DNA of 64,000 bases. Origin: Stackebrandtia nassauensis DSM 44728 (GTDB taxonomy: Bacteria > Actinomycetota > Actinomycetes > Mycobacteriales > Micromonosporaceae). The DNA lies in the NCBI RefSeq assembly GCF_000024545.1, contig NC_013947.1, positions 1,612,001 through 1,676,000 on the forward strand. The letters are read 5' to 3'. Both the position numbers and the translations under genes were made by a program. Of this stretch, positions 17,674-25,432 are shown one piece after another (within the stretch, counting starts at the first letter, position 1; each line of letters starts with the position of its first letter). A model generated the notes under the pieces. It worked only from the letters and a program-made list of their open reading frames with translations, made no database searches and was not told where the DNA came from.

Positions 17674-17757
17674 GCGGGGGTGGCGTAACAGGCAGCCGCG
17701 CAAGATTTAGGTTCTTGTGCCCGAAAGGGCGTGGGGGTTCGAGTCCCCCCTCCCGCA
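17674..17757 (+). tRNA. tRNA-Leu (anticodon UAG)
   Basis: An 84-base class II tRNA. The acceptor arms 17674-17680 and 17750-17756 pair with one G-U, and the discriminator is A17757. The anticodon stem CAAGA/TCTTG encloses loop TTTAGGT, giving anticodon UAG (17708-17710), which reads CUA and other CUN codons. The long variable arm GCCC-GAAA-GGGC and the T arm GGGGG TTCGAGT CCCCC are typical of leucine tRNA. CCA is not encoded (ACCG follows). Confidence 0.95.
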
Positions 17758-17888
17758 CCGCCCGGGGCCGCCGACGAAGGCGGCCCCGTTGGTTCATCTC
17801 CAGCCGTGTGGTCACGGAGCGCCATCGCAGGCTCGGTAATATACGAAGTACACCGAAAATCGAGCGTCAAGGGTGCTGGAGGGGCGAA

Positions 17889-18554
17889 GTGGCGGAGGCC
17901 CAGGTTGCGCGGCAGCCATTGGCGGATCAGATGTACGAGGTTCTCCTCGACCGCTTCATGAACGGCGTCCACGCCGCCGGTGAACCCCTCAACATCGGTG
18001 CCTTGTCTCGCGAGCTCAACGTCAGTCAGACCCCGCTTCGCGAGGCCCTGGCCCGGTTGGAGCACACCGGTTTGGTCCGTCGGGAGGCGATGAAGGGTTA
18101 TCGGGTCTCGCCGTCGATGACCAAGAGCGAGATCGGCAAGCTGATGGACGCGCGGGTGGTGTTGGAGTCGGCGATGACGTACGAGACGGCTCTGCGTACG
18201 ACGCCGGAGTTTCTGGATGAGTTGCGGCAGACGGTTGAGGATCTGGCGCAGTCGGCTGAGCGCGCCGATACCGAGACGGAGTACTTCCGGCGGTATTGGA
18301 GTTCGGATGATCGGTTTCACGCTTTGATCGCTGAGCGTTGCGATAACCCGTTTTTGGAGGCGGCTTATCGGGCGTTGGGTGGGCAGATTCAGCGGTTTCG
18401 GTTGTTCTCGAAGTTGGGTCACACGGGGGCGCAGTTCGCGGCGCGGGAGCATCGGGCCGTGTATGAGGCCCTGGCGGATCGGGATCCGGAGCGGGCGGCG
18501 GAGCTGATGCGTGAGCACATCGAGAGTGCGAAGAACCGGAATTTGAGTCACTGA
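17889..18554 (+). CDS. GntR family regulator (FadR-type, FCD domain)
   Basis: A 221-residue regulator. The N-terminal winged helix (about residues 8-75) contains LNIGALSRELNVSQTPLREALARLEHTGLVRR, a typical GntR recognition region. The C-terminal all-helical FCD domain carries the metal/ligand histidines in DRFHALIAE and AAREHRAVYEAL. The GTG at 17889 has GGAGGGG a few bases upstream. It heads the sugar-acid catabolic island and most likely controls the permease-otnK-otnC operon and the opposite-strand otnI operon. Ligand probably a sugar acid or its phosphate (inference). Confidence 0.9.
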   Translation: MAEAQVARQPLADQMYEVLLDRFMNGVHAAGEPLNIGALSRELNVSQTPLREALARLEHTGLVRREAMKGYRVSPSMTKSEIGKLMDARVVLESAMTYETALRTTPEFLDELRQTVEDLAQSAERADTETEYFRRYWSSDDRFHALIAERCDNPFLEAAYRALGGQIQRFRLFSKLGHTGAQFAAREHRAVYEALADRDPERAAELMREHIESAKNRNLSH

Positions 18555-18682
18555 GTTCGTCGGGTCGCTGAGGCGACGGGTTTCTTGCTGGTGTGTGGGG
18601 GATACGTGGGCCTGTTGATGTGACTGTGTGTTCGTGGGTGGCTTCTGTTCGTGGTTGTTGATCTTGGGTCTTGTAGTGGTGG

Positions 18683-18717
18683 GTGAAATAATATATTGTC
18701 TCGCGAAATAGTATTTG
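18683..18717 (+). promoter_or_regulatory. Paired AT-rich boxes before the permease operon (20-bp period)
   Basis: Two boxes of the form GNGAAATARTAT start at 18683 and 18703, exactly 20 bp apart, 46-80 bp before the permease ATG. The second contains AAATAGTAT, also found in the promoter of the opposite-strand operon. They are candidate GntR binding sites overlapping the promoter. Confidence 0.6.
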
Positions 18718-18762
18718 ATCCTTAGGGTCATTGCCCCGCCCGGTTTCAATGAGGAGGCCCCC

Positions 18763-20097
18763 ATGACGGCCATCTACGCTCTGGCGGCCTTCATCGCCGT
18801 CATCATCGTGTGGAACAGCGTCTTCAAACGCAATATCGCCGAGGCCATGGTCGTCGGTTTCATGGCGTGTTGCGCCTTCGCTGGGACGGGTTTCCTGCCG
18901 CTGTTGGTCGACAGCTTGTGGGCTGGGATGCAGAACGAGGTCACCTTCGCGGCGCTGGCGTTCGTGATCGTGGCCGACATTCTCACTCGAGCAGGGATCG
19001 TCCAGCGCATTGTGGACATCTTCGGTTCGCTGTTGGGGCGGCGTCGGGGTGGTTCGCTGTACGCGGCGACGGTGGGGTCGGGTGTGTTCGGGGCGGTGGC
19101 CCACAATGGTGCCGCCACGGCCGCGACGATTGGTGCCATCACGATTCCGTGGATCAAGCGCTCCAAGGCCAGCGGGGAGACCGCCGCGATCGTGTTGGGC
19201 GGCAATGCCGGTGTGGGAGCGGTGTTTCCGTTCAGTGGTGCGTATTTCCTGCTGCTGGCGGCGCCGACGGTGATGGGGAAGCTGGACGCCGAGGGCATGG
19301 TGCTCACGATGTTCGTCGCGGCATTGTGGATGGTGGCGATCCGGATCGTGATCGCGGCGGTGATGATCCGCAGGCGTGATGTGGGCGCCATGGATCCTGA
19401 GGACGTCAAGCCCTTGCGTGACACGTTTTCCCGGGGTTGGTCGTCGCTGTTGGTGCTGGCGGCTGTCGCGATTCCGATCGTGGCGACTTCGGGCACCCTG
19501 GTGACTTCGATCGTGGGTGCTGAGGCCGCCGACGCGGTGCCGGTGTTGGTGTGGCTGCCGGTCGCGCTGCTGTTGCCGGGGCTGGTTGTCGGGCGCAAAT
19601 CGTTGCCGCGTACCGGTCGCGCGTGGTGGTCGTTGTTGGGCGATTCCAGTCCCAAGCTGGGCGTGGTTGGCGTGACGATGGTGGCGGCGTTCTCGGCTTC
19701 CGAGGCGGTGTCGAGCCTGGGTTTGAGCGAGCAGCTGACGCCGCTGCTTCAGGGTTTGGGTCATCTGCCCGCGTGGCTGGTGGCGGTCATCGTCGGTGTC
19801 GTGGTCATCGTGGTGGCCGGGCCGTTGAGCACGACGGCCACCATCGCGGCGGTGGGCGGGGTCGCGTTCGCGGCGCTGACCGCCGTGGGGGTACCGGAGT
19901 ACGCGGCGTTCGCGGCGCTGTTGGTGTGGGGCGCTTCGGAAAGCGCCTCGCCGCCCGGCGCGGCGCCGCTGTATGTGGCCGCTGGCATCGCCAACGTCGA
20001 TCCGGTGAGGACGTTCATGCCCGTCATCGGGTACTACCTGATCCCGACGTTCCTGCTGGGGGTGCTGATGGCGGTCGGGGTGGCGTGGGTGCCATGA
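18763..20097 (+). CDS. TRAP-like (DctM-type) permease, large subunit
   Basis: A 444-residue membrane protein with about 11-12 helices, resembling the large subunit of TRAP transporters in the ion-transporter superfamily. The first half has FVIVADILTRAGIVQRIVDI, GSGVFGAVAHNGAATAATIG and IPWIKR; the second half repeats this plan with GPLSTTATIAAVGGVAFAAL and ASESASPPGAAPLYVAAG. The ATG at 18763 has a strong GAGGAGG at 18751-18757. It is first in an operon with a small membrane protein, otnK and otnC, so it probably imports the sugar acid that those enzymes degrade. No extracytoplasmic TRAP receptor was found. Confidence 0.75.
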   Translation: MTAIYALAAFIAVIIVWNSVFKRNIAEAMVVGFMACCAFAGTGFLPLLVDSLWAGMQNEVTFAALAFVIVADILTRAGIVQRIVDIFGSLLGRRRGGSLYAATVGSGVFGAVAHNGAATAATIGAITIPWIKRSKASGETAAIVLGGNAGVGAVFPFSGAYFLLLAAPTVMGKLDAEGMVLTMFVAALWMVAIRIVIAAVMIRRRDVGAMDPEDVKPLRDTFSRGWSSLLVLAAVAIPIVATSGTLVTSIVGAEAADAVPVLVWLPVALLLPGLVVGRKSLPRTGRAWWSLLGDSSPKLGVVGVTMVAAFSASEAVSSLGLSEQLTPLLQGLGHLPAWLVAVIVGVVVIVVAGPLSTTATIAAVGGVAFAALTAVGVPEYAAFAALLVWGASESASPPGAAPLYVAAGIANVDPVRTFMPVIGYYLIPTFLLGVLMAVGVAWVP

Positions 20098-20143
20098 CAA
20101 GCCGAGACACGAGTTGTTGTTCGTCCTTGAAGGAGGGTCTGTT

Positions 20144-20389
20144 GTGAGTGCTTTCTTGTCGCACGCGTCGCGGGTGTGCATCGTGTTGCTGTTGGTGGGC
20201 GGAGTCGTGGTCACCTTCGGGCAGGTCGTGGGTATTGCCATCGCTGACGCCGAGCTGGTGACCGTCCTGGGTACCACGGGCGTGAGCGCGATTTCGGTGA
20301 TCGCGGGTTTGGCGGCGATCTTCGCGTTCGTGCGTTCCTATGGCCGCCAAGGCAAAGCGGATCAGGCGAAGGCGGTCACCGATGACTGA
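20144..20389 (+). CDS. Small two-helix membrane protein, permease partner
   Basis: An 81-residue protein starting at GTG 20144, with AGGAGG at 20131-20136. It has two hydrophobic helices (VCIVLLLVGGVVVTFGQVVGIA and, later, SVIAGLAAIFAFV) and a charged tail RSYGRQGKADQAKA. Being between the large permease and otnK, and overlapping otnK by 8 bases, it is plausibly a small permease subunit standing in for the usual four-helix TRAP DctQ. It is shorter than DctQ, so this is inference from position. Confidence 0.65.
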   Translation: MSAFLSHASRVCIVLLLVGGVVVTFGQVVGIAIADAELVTVLGTTGVSAISVIAGLAAIFAFVRSYGRQGKADQAKAVTDD

Positions 20390-21782
20390 GCCCCCGTTGG
20401 TCGGGGCGATCGCCGACGACGTCACCGGCGCGACCGACGTCGCGGTCGCGTTCCGCCGCAACGGATTGCGGACGTTCCTGTCGTTCGGGGTGTCTCCCGG
20501 GCTCGACGTCGGTGCCGAGACCGTGGTGGTCGCGTTGAAGACGCGGATGATCGAACCGGATGCGGCGGTGGCGCAGTCCCGAGCGGCGTGGGACTGGCTG
20601 CGGCGGTTGGGTGCGCGACGGGTCTACTTCAAGTACTGCTCCACGTTCGACTCGACGTCGCGAGGCAATATCGGCCCCGTTCTGGATGCTCTGGCGGATG
20701 CGACCGGGGCGGCGACGGTGGTGACCACGCCGTCGTCACCCGAGCATGGCCGCACCCAGTACGAGGGGCATCTGTTCGTCGGCGATGTCCTGTTGGCCGA
20801 GTCGCATATGCGCGACCATCCGGTGACCCCGATGCGCGACTCGAACTTGCCTAGGCTGCTGCGAGCCCAGACTCGTGAAACCGTTGGGCTGCTTGGCTAC
20901 CGTGACGTCCTCGACGGCGAGGCGGCTATCGCGCGGCGACTGGCGGCGGCGCGCGCTGACGGGGTGAGGTATCTGCTCGCCGACGCCGTGACCGACGCCG
21001 ATCTGCGGCGGCTTGGTCGTGTCGTGGCGAACGAGCCGCTGATGGCTGGTGCCGCGGGGCTGGCGGGTGGAATCGCGGCGGCGCTGGCCGAAAAGCGCGG
21101 CGAAGCCGCCGCGCCGCTGGCTGCACGCAGCCCCGGCGAAACTGCCGCGCCGCTGGCCGATCGTCGCGACGAACCTGCGGCAGAGCTGGCCGCAGGCGGC
21201 CCCCGCGAAGCGATAAGTGCCGCTCCTCTTGAGCACCAAGCGCCCCCGCCCCCAACCGGACCAGCCGTGGTGCTGTCGGGCAGCTGCTCGAAGCGCACCC
21301 TCGAACAAATCGCATACCTGCGACAGCACGACCGGCCCGCGTTCTTCCTCGACGTGTCCGCCACCCCCGACGCCGCAGCCCTCGCCGACACCGCGCTCGC
21401 CTGGTACGACACGCTGCCCGCCGACGCCGCCCCGCTCATCTACTCCTCGGTCGAACCCGAACGGCTGCACCACATCCAACAGCGGATCGGCGTCGAACGC
21501 GCGGCCGCGATCCTCGAGGACGCGACCGGCCGCATCGCCCACGGACTGGCCGCACGGGGCGTCCGGCGGTTCATCGCCGCCGGAGGCGAGACCTCCGGTG
21601 CCGTCGTCGCCGCGTTGCGAGTCGACGGTGGACTCATCGGCACCGAAGCGGCCCGAGGCGTCCCCTGGATCCACAGCCCGACGGGCGATCTGAGCCTGCT
21701 GCTGAAGTCCGGCAACTTCGGCGAACCGGACCTTCTGGCCCGCGCCTCGGCCTCGGGAGGCGACGATGTCCCCGCACGATGA
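20382..21782 (+). CDS. otnK: Four-carbon acid sugar kinase (3-oxo-tetronate kinase, DUF1537)
   Basis: A 466-residue ATP-dependent kinase that phosphorylates 3-oxo-tetronates at C4. The N-terminal substrate domain starts GAIADDVTGATDVAVAF, with YFKYCSTFDSTSRGNIGPV; the C-terminal nucleotide domain has VLSGSCSKRTLEQI, AAGGETSGAVVAAL and LLLKSGNFGEPDLL. Between them lies an insert of four 12-residue repeats (about residues 240-287) not typical of the family. The ATG overlaps the previous gene by 8 bases and its end overlaps otnC by 17, so this is one tightly coupled operon. Confidence 0.9.
   Translation: MTEPPLVGAIADDVTGATDVAVAFRRNGLRTFLSFGVSPGLDVGAETVVVALKTRMIEPDAAVAQSRAAWDWLRRLGARRVYFKYCSTFDSTSRGNIGPVLDALADATGAATVVTTPSSPEHGRTQYEGHLFVGDVLLAESHMRDHPVTPMRDSNLPRLLRAQTRETVGLLGYRDVLDGEAAIARRLAAARADGVRYLLADAVTDADLRRLGRVVANEPLMAGAAGLAGGIAAALAEKRGEAAAPLAARSPGETAAPLADRRDEPAAELAAGGPREAISAAPLEHQAPPPPTGPAVVLSGSCSKRTLEQIAYLRQHDRPAFFLDVSATPDAAALADTALAWYDTLPADAAPLIYSSVEPERLHHIQQRIGVERAAAILEDATGRIAHGLAARGVRRFIAAGGETSGAVVAALRVDGGLIGTEAARGVPWIHSPTGDLSLLLKSGNFGEPDLLARASASGGDDVPAR
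21099..21242 (+). repeat. Four degenerate 36-bp repeats inside otnK
   Basis: Four units of 36 bp encode 12-residue repeats beginning GEAAAPLAARSP, GETAAPLADRRD, EPAAELAAGGPR and EAISAAPLEHQA. They lie in the hinge between the two kinase domains and probably form a flexible linker. Confidence 0.75.
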
Positions 21783-22380
21783 ACTGGTGGCCGTGGCACG
21801 GTCCATCTTCGACCGCGGCCTCACCCACGCCCGCACCGGCAACGTCTCGATCCGTCACGGCGGCGACATCCTGGTGACCCCCACCGGCGTCAGCCTCGGC
21901 GCTGTCACCGCCGACAGTCTGTCCCTGATCGACGCGCGTGGACGGCACCTTGACGGCCCGAAACCGACCAAGGAGGCGTTCCTGCACGCCGCGCTGCTGC
22001 GCGCCCGACCCGACGCGGGCGCGGTCGTCCACACCCACTCCACCCACGCCGCCGCCGTGTCCTGCCTGGACGGACTCGACTCCGCAGACGCGTTGCCGCC
22101 GCTGACCGCCTACTTCGCGATGCGGGTCGGCCGACTGCCGCTGCTGCCGTACTTCGCGCCCGGCGACACCGGCCTGGAACCGGCCGCCGAGACCGCCGCC
22201 CGCGACCACGCGGCACTGCTGCTGCGCAACCACGGACCGAACGTCGCGGGAAAAGACCCCGCGACCACTCTGGACGCGCTGGAAGAGCTGGAGGAGACGG
22301 CGAAGCTGTTCCTGCTGCTACGCGGCTCTCGAACGCGTCCACTCACGCCACAACAGCGTGACGCCCTGACTTCCCCCTGA
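21766..22380 (+). CDS. otnC: Class II aldolase family 3-oxo-tetronate 4-phosphate decarboxylase
   Basis: A 204-residue member of the class II aldolase/adducin fold. Zinc ligands appear in VVHTHSTHAAA and in the later LLRNHGPNVAG; the N-terminal GLTHARTGNVSIR and TPTGVSLG bind the phosphate. In the OtnK/OtnC/OtnI pathway this enzyme decarboxylates 3-oxo-tetronate 4-phosphate to dihydroxyacetone phosphate. It overlaps otnK by 17 bases. Its operon partners and otnI on the other strand support the call over a fuculose-phosphate aldolase. Confidence 0.88.
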   Translation: MSPHDELVAVARSIFDRGLTHARTGNVSIRHGGDILVTPTGVSLGAVTADSLSLIDARGRHLDGPKPTKEAFLHAALLRARPDAGAVVHTHSTHAAAVSCLDGLDSADALPPLTAYFAMRVGRLPLLPYFAPGDTGLEPAAETAARDHAALLLRNHGPNVAGKDPATTLDALEELEETAKLFLLLRGSRTRPLTPQQRDALTSP

Positions 22381-22417
22381 AGAACTCACACCCATCAGTA
22401 CAGATAGGACTCACACC

Positions 22418-23098
22418 ATGACAGTGAAACTCTTCAGCGCCCTGGCGGTGAAGAAAGCCTTCGACGACGTCATCTTCGAAGCCTTCACCTCCCGAACCGG
22501 CATCGAGGTCGAACCCGTCTTCGATCCGACCGTGCAACTGTTGCGGCGCATCGACAACGGCGAGACCTTCGACGTCATGATCGGCGTCAGCGCATCGTTC
22601 GACAAGCTCACCGACATCGTCGACCTCGCCACCCGCGTCCCGATCGCCCGCACCGGTGTCGGCCTGGCCGTGCCGCCCGGCGCCACCCACCCCGACATCT
22701 CCACAAAGGATGCTTTCGTCGCGGCCCTGTTGAACGCCCGCTCGGTCGCCTACTCCAAGACCGGTGCGAGCGGCATCTACTTCGCCGACCTCATCGACCG
22801 TCTCGGGATCGCCGACCAGATCAACGAAAGCGCGACCATCCCCGAGAAGGGCTTCATCGCCCAAACCGTCATCGACGGTCGCGCCGACATCGCCATCCAA
22901 CAGCTCAGCGAACTACTGTTCGTGCCCGAGGCGGAGATCGTCGGCCCGTTCCCCGACGAGGTGCAGCACTACACGGAGTTCTCGGCCACCCTCAGCGGCT
23001 CCGCGACCGGGAACGCCGAGGCGCGCCAGTTCCTGGACTTCCTCACCGGTCCGATCGCGGCCGACGCCTATCAACAGACCCGCCTGGAAATCCCGTGA
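22418..23098 (+). CDS. ModA-like type II periplasmic-binding-fold protein without signal peptide
   Basis: A 226-residue protein similar to substrate-binding proteins of the ModA class: KLFSALAVKKAFDDVIFEAF, FDVMIGVSASFDKL, YSKTGASGIYFADLI and the closing TGPIAADAYQQTRLEIP. The start (ATG 22418) leads directly into the first strand: there is no signal peptide, lipobox or Tat motif, and no ABC permease nearby. It is the last gene of the otnK-otnC transcription unit, 37 bp after otnC. It may be a cytoplasmic ligand sensor, or an enzyme built on this fold. Function unknown. Confidence 0.75.
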   Translation: MTVKLFSALAVKKAFDDVIFEAFTSRTGIEVEPVFDPTVQLLRRIDNGETFDVMIGVSASFDKLTDIVDLATRVPIARTGVGLAVPPGATHPDISTKDAFVAALLNARSVAYSKTGASGIYFADLIDRLGIADQINESATIPEKGFIAQTVIDGRADIAIQQLSELLFVPEAEIVGPFPDEVQHYTEFSATLSGSATGNAEARQFLDFLTGPIAADAYQQTRLEIP

Positions 23099-23153
23099 CT
23101 TTCTCCCACCCGGGTCGGTAGCGTGTGCGGCCTCAGGTTTCAAGGGAGGCACG

Positions 23154-23975
23154 ATGCGGGTGGCACACAAACGGCGTGCGGTGAAAGCGGCCAAGTCGGT
23201 CGGGGCTTCGCTCGGCTTGGCCGCCGACGAGGCGGTCGTGCTTCATCGCTCGAACAAGCTCACACTGCGGTTGCTGCCTGGCGACGTCGTGGCTCGGGTG
23301 GCGCCCGCGGCACACGGCGTCGCACAGTTCGAACTCGACCTGGCCGTGAGCCTCGCCCAGGCGGGGTGCCCGGTGGCGACGCCCGATCGCCGGGTGAAAC
23401 CGCGGGTCCATTCACACGACGGCTTCGACATCACCTTGTGGACCCACTATGAACCGGTTGCGCCGCAGGAGATCCCGCCGGACGAGTACGCCCAGGCGCT
23501 GGCGCGGCTCCACGCGGGGATGCGGGAAGTCGCGATGCCCACGCCGCATTTCACCGACCGCGTCGCCTCGGCGCAGCAACTCGTGGCCGACCGCGACCGC
23601 ACCCCCGAACTCGTCGACGCGGATCGCGAACTCCTCGCCGACACGTTGCGGGACATGCGAAGCGCGGTGACCGGACGCGGCGCCGAGCAGCTGCTGCACG
23701 GCGAGCCGCACCCGGGCAACCTCCTGGCCACCAAGGACGGGCCGGTGTTCATCGACTTCGAGACCTGCTGCCGAGGACCGATCGAGTTCGACCTCGCCCA
23801 CGCACCCGACCCCGTCGGTGACCACTACCCGGGCGCCGACGCCGAGCTGCTGCGCCAGTGCCGCATCCTCGTGCTGGCCATGATCACGACCTGGCGCTGG
23901 GACCGCGACGACCAGCTCCCGGACGGGCACCGCCTCGCCCAGGAATGGCTCACCCAGATCCGCGCGGCGCTCTGA
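23154..23975 (+). CDS. Aminoglycoside phosphotransferase (APH) family protein
   Basis: A 273-residue small-molecule kinase of the APH/choline-kinase fold. The Brenner-type catalytic motif is LLHGEPHPGNLL, where the usual Asp is Glu, followed by VFIDFETCCRGPIEFDLA (the metal-binding DFE region). The N-lobe reads LRLLPGDVVARVAP. The Asp-to-Glu change recurs in part of this family, so activity is possible but the substrate is unknown. Resistance to an aminoglycoside should not be assumed. The ATG has GGGAGG upstream. It is probably unrelated to the sugar-acid genes on either side. Confidence 0.8.
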   Translation: MRVAHKRRAVKAAKSVGASLGLAADEAVVLHRSNKLTLRLLPGDVVARVAPAAHGVAQFELDLAVSLAQAGCPVATPDRRVKPRVHSHDGFDITLWTHYEPVAPQEIPPDEYAQALARLHAGMREVAMPTPHFTDRVASAQQLVADRDRTPELVDADRELLADTLRDMRSAVTGRGAEQLLHGEPHPGNLLATKDGPVFIDFETCCRGPIEFDLAHAPDPVGDHYPGADAELLRQCRILVLAMITTWRWDRDDQLPDGHRLAQEWLTQIRAAL

Positions 23976-23984
23976 GCCAAGCGC

Positions 23985-24641
23985 TCAGGCCCCGGAAAGC
24001 CGCTCCCGCAACGCCACCGCCGCGCACGCGGGACCCGTCACCACCGGTACCCCGGCGGACGCCGCCACCCGTTCGGCGGCCGGAGCCAGTGAGTACTGCG
24101 CGAAGAACACCGCCTCGGCGTCGGTGCCGCGCACCGCGTGCGACAGGCACACCGCCAGCCGCTCGTAGTCGCCGTCCTTGGCCGCGTCGAACGCCCCGTC
24201 CGCGACCACACCCGACACCGGCGCCGCCGCGTCGCGTCCGGTCAGGAACTCGGTCAGCCGACGCATCGAGTCCCGCAGCGCCGTGTCGAAGGACGCGACC
24301 ACCAGGATCGACCCGTAACCGCGGTCGACGAGTGCGTCGAAGGCCGACTCGTCCGGCGCCAGCACCGGGATCGGCGCCTGGGTCGCCTGCGCGACCGGGC
24401 CGTACAGCGAGCACGTCAGCAGCACCCCGTCGGCGTCGGCGACGGCGTGGTCGATCAGCCGCCGCATGCGTTGCCGCAGTTCGGAGGTGAGACCACCGGC
24501 CGCGTCGGCGTCGCCCAGCAGCTTGTCGTCCATGAGGTTCCACGGTTCGGCCGTCGGGAAGTCCGCCGCCAGTGCCGTCACGGCGGGGGTGATCGAGGCG
24601 GGGGTCGCGTGGATCAGGGCGATCCGGGGATTCGCGGTCAT
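23985..24641 (-). CDS. Asp/Glu racemase family protein
   Basis: A 218-residue member of the aspartate/glutamate/hydantoin racemase fold. The N-terminal half has the catalytic cysteine in LLTCSLYGPVAQA, and the C-terminal half has GPACAAVALRERL with a second cysteine. It begins IALIHATPASI. Overlap with otnI (ATGA) makes it third in an operon with the hydroxyacid dehydrogenase and otnI. Members near OtnK/OtnC genes are assumed to act on sugar-acid intermediates, perhaps as an isomerase; the substrate is not known. Confidence 0.82.
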   Translation of the reverse strand: MTANPRIALIHATPASITPAVTALAADFPTAEPWNLMDDKLLGDADAAGGLTSELRQRMRRLIDHAVADADGVLLTCSLYGPVAQATQAPIPVLAPDESAFDALVDRGYGSILVVASFDTALRDSMRRLTEFLTGRDAAAPVSGVVADGAFDAAKDGDYERLAVCLSHAVRGTDAEAVFFAQYSLAPAAERVAASAGVPVVTGPACAAVALRERLSGA

Positions 24642-25432
24642 GACGTGTACTCCTTCATCCAGCCCAGTCCGGCAACCGTAGTGGTCGCGGGCGCGTATTC
24701 GCAGCCGATCCAGCCGTCGTAGCCGGTCGCGGCCAGGTGCGCGAAGATCGCTGGCCACCCGATCTCGCCGGTACCGGGTTCGTGGCGCGACGGCGGGTCG
24801 GCGATCTGCAGGTGACTTACCCACGGCCGCACCCGATCCAGGGTGGTGATGAGGTCGCCCTCGTCGATCTGGGCGTGGTAGAAGTCGAACAGCACCCCGA
24901 CCGTTTCGGCGCCGACGGCTTCGGCGACCGCCGCCGCCTGTTCCTGGGTGTCCAGGATGAACCGTGGCGCGTCGCGTTTGTTCTGCGCCTCCAGAAGCAG
25001 CCTCACTCCGGCGGAGCGGGCGCGTTCGGCGGCCCAGCCGATGTTGGCGACGTACCGCGCGAACGCCCGGTCCCGGGAGACGCCTTCGGGACGCAGACCG
25101 CCGACGACGTGCAGGAACGCGGCGTTCAAAGCGGTGGCGTATTCGAGGCCGCGTTCGACGCCGTCGCGAAACTCCGCCACCGCGTCGGGCAGGCAGGCCA
25201 GCCCGGAACGGGTCGCCGAGCCGGGCGGGCCCATCGGGGTGTTGATGAGCACCTGGGTGAGCCCGGCGTCGGTGAGCAGTTTGGACAGCACCGCCGGTTC
25301 GTGGTCATAGGGGGACGCGTATTCGACGCCCTCGAAACCGGCGGCGGCCGCCGCGTCGAAACGCTCCTCGAACGGCAGCTCCGTGAACAGCCACTTCAGG
25401 TTCGCGTCGAAACGGAAAGCGGGCTCGGTCAT
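24638..25432 (-). CDS. otnI: 2-oxo-tetronate isomerase / hydroxypyruvate isomerase family
   Basis: A 264-residue TIM-barrel isomerase of the Hyi/OtnI family. It starts RFDANLKWLFTELPFEERFD, then has GFEGVEYASPYD, and the metal-binding acid residues in LLLEAQNKRD, LFDFYHAQ, LQIADPPSRHEPGTGEI and the terminal GCEYAP. In the tetronate pathway OtnI converts 2-oxo-tetronate to 3-oxo-tetronate, the substrate of OtnK. It overlaps the genes on each side by 4 bases, so the three are translationally coupled. Together with otnK and otnC the pathway core is complete in this window. Confidence 0.88.
   Translation of the reverse strand: MTEPAFRFDANLKWLFTELPFEERFDAAAAAGFEGVEYASPYDHEPAVLSKLLTDAGLTQVLINTPMGPPGSATRSGLACLPDAVAEFRDGVERGLEYATALNAAFLHVVGGLRPEGVSRDRAFARYVANIGWAAERARSAGVRLLLEAQNKRDAPRFILDTQEQAAAVAEAVGAETVGVLFDFYHAQIDEGDLITTLDRVRPWVSHLQIADPPSRHEPGTGEIGWPAIFAHLAATGYDGWIGCEYAPATTTVAGLGWMKEYTS

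Noticed and set aside
17655-17888. Upstream extension of the GntR reading frame
   Set aside because: It would translate through tRNA-Leu. GTG 17889 has a strong ribosome site and gives the normal family length.
18022-20277. A 751-residue open frame antisense to the GntR and permease genes
   Set aside because: Its protein is Arg/His/Thr/Pro/Gln-rich with no domain and mirrors codon bias of the real genes. It is a shadow frame.
23154-23975. Aminoglycoside resistance gene
   Set aside because: Only the fold family is recognised. The catalytic Asp is Glu and there is no resistance context, so no resistance claim is made.
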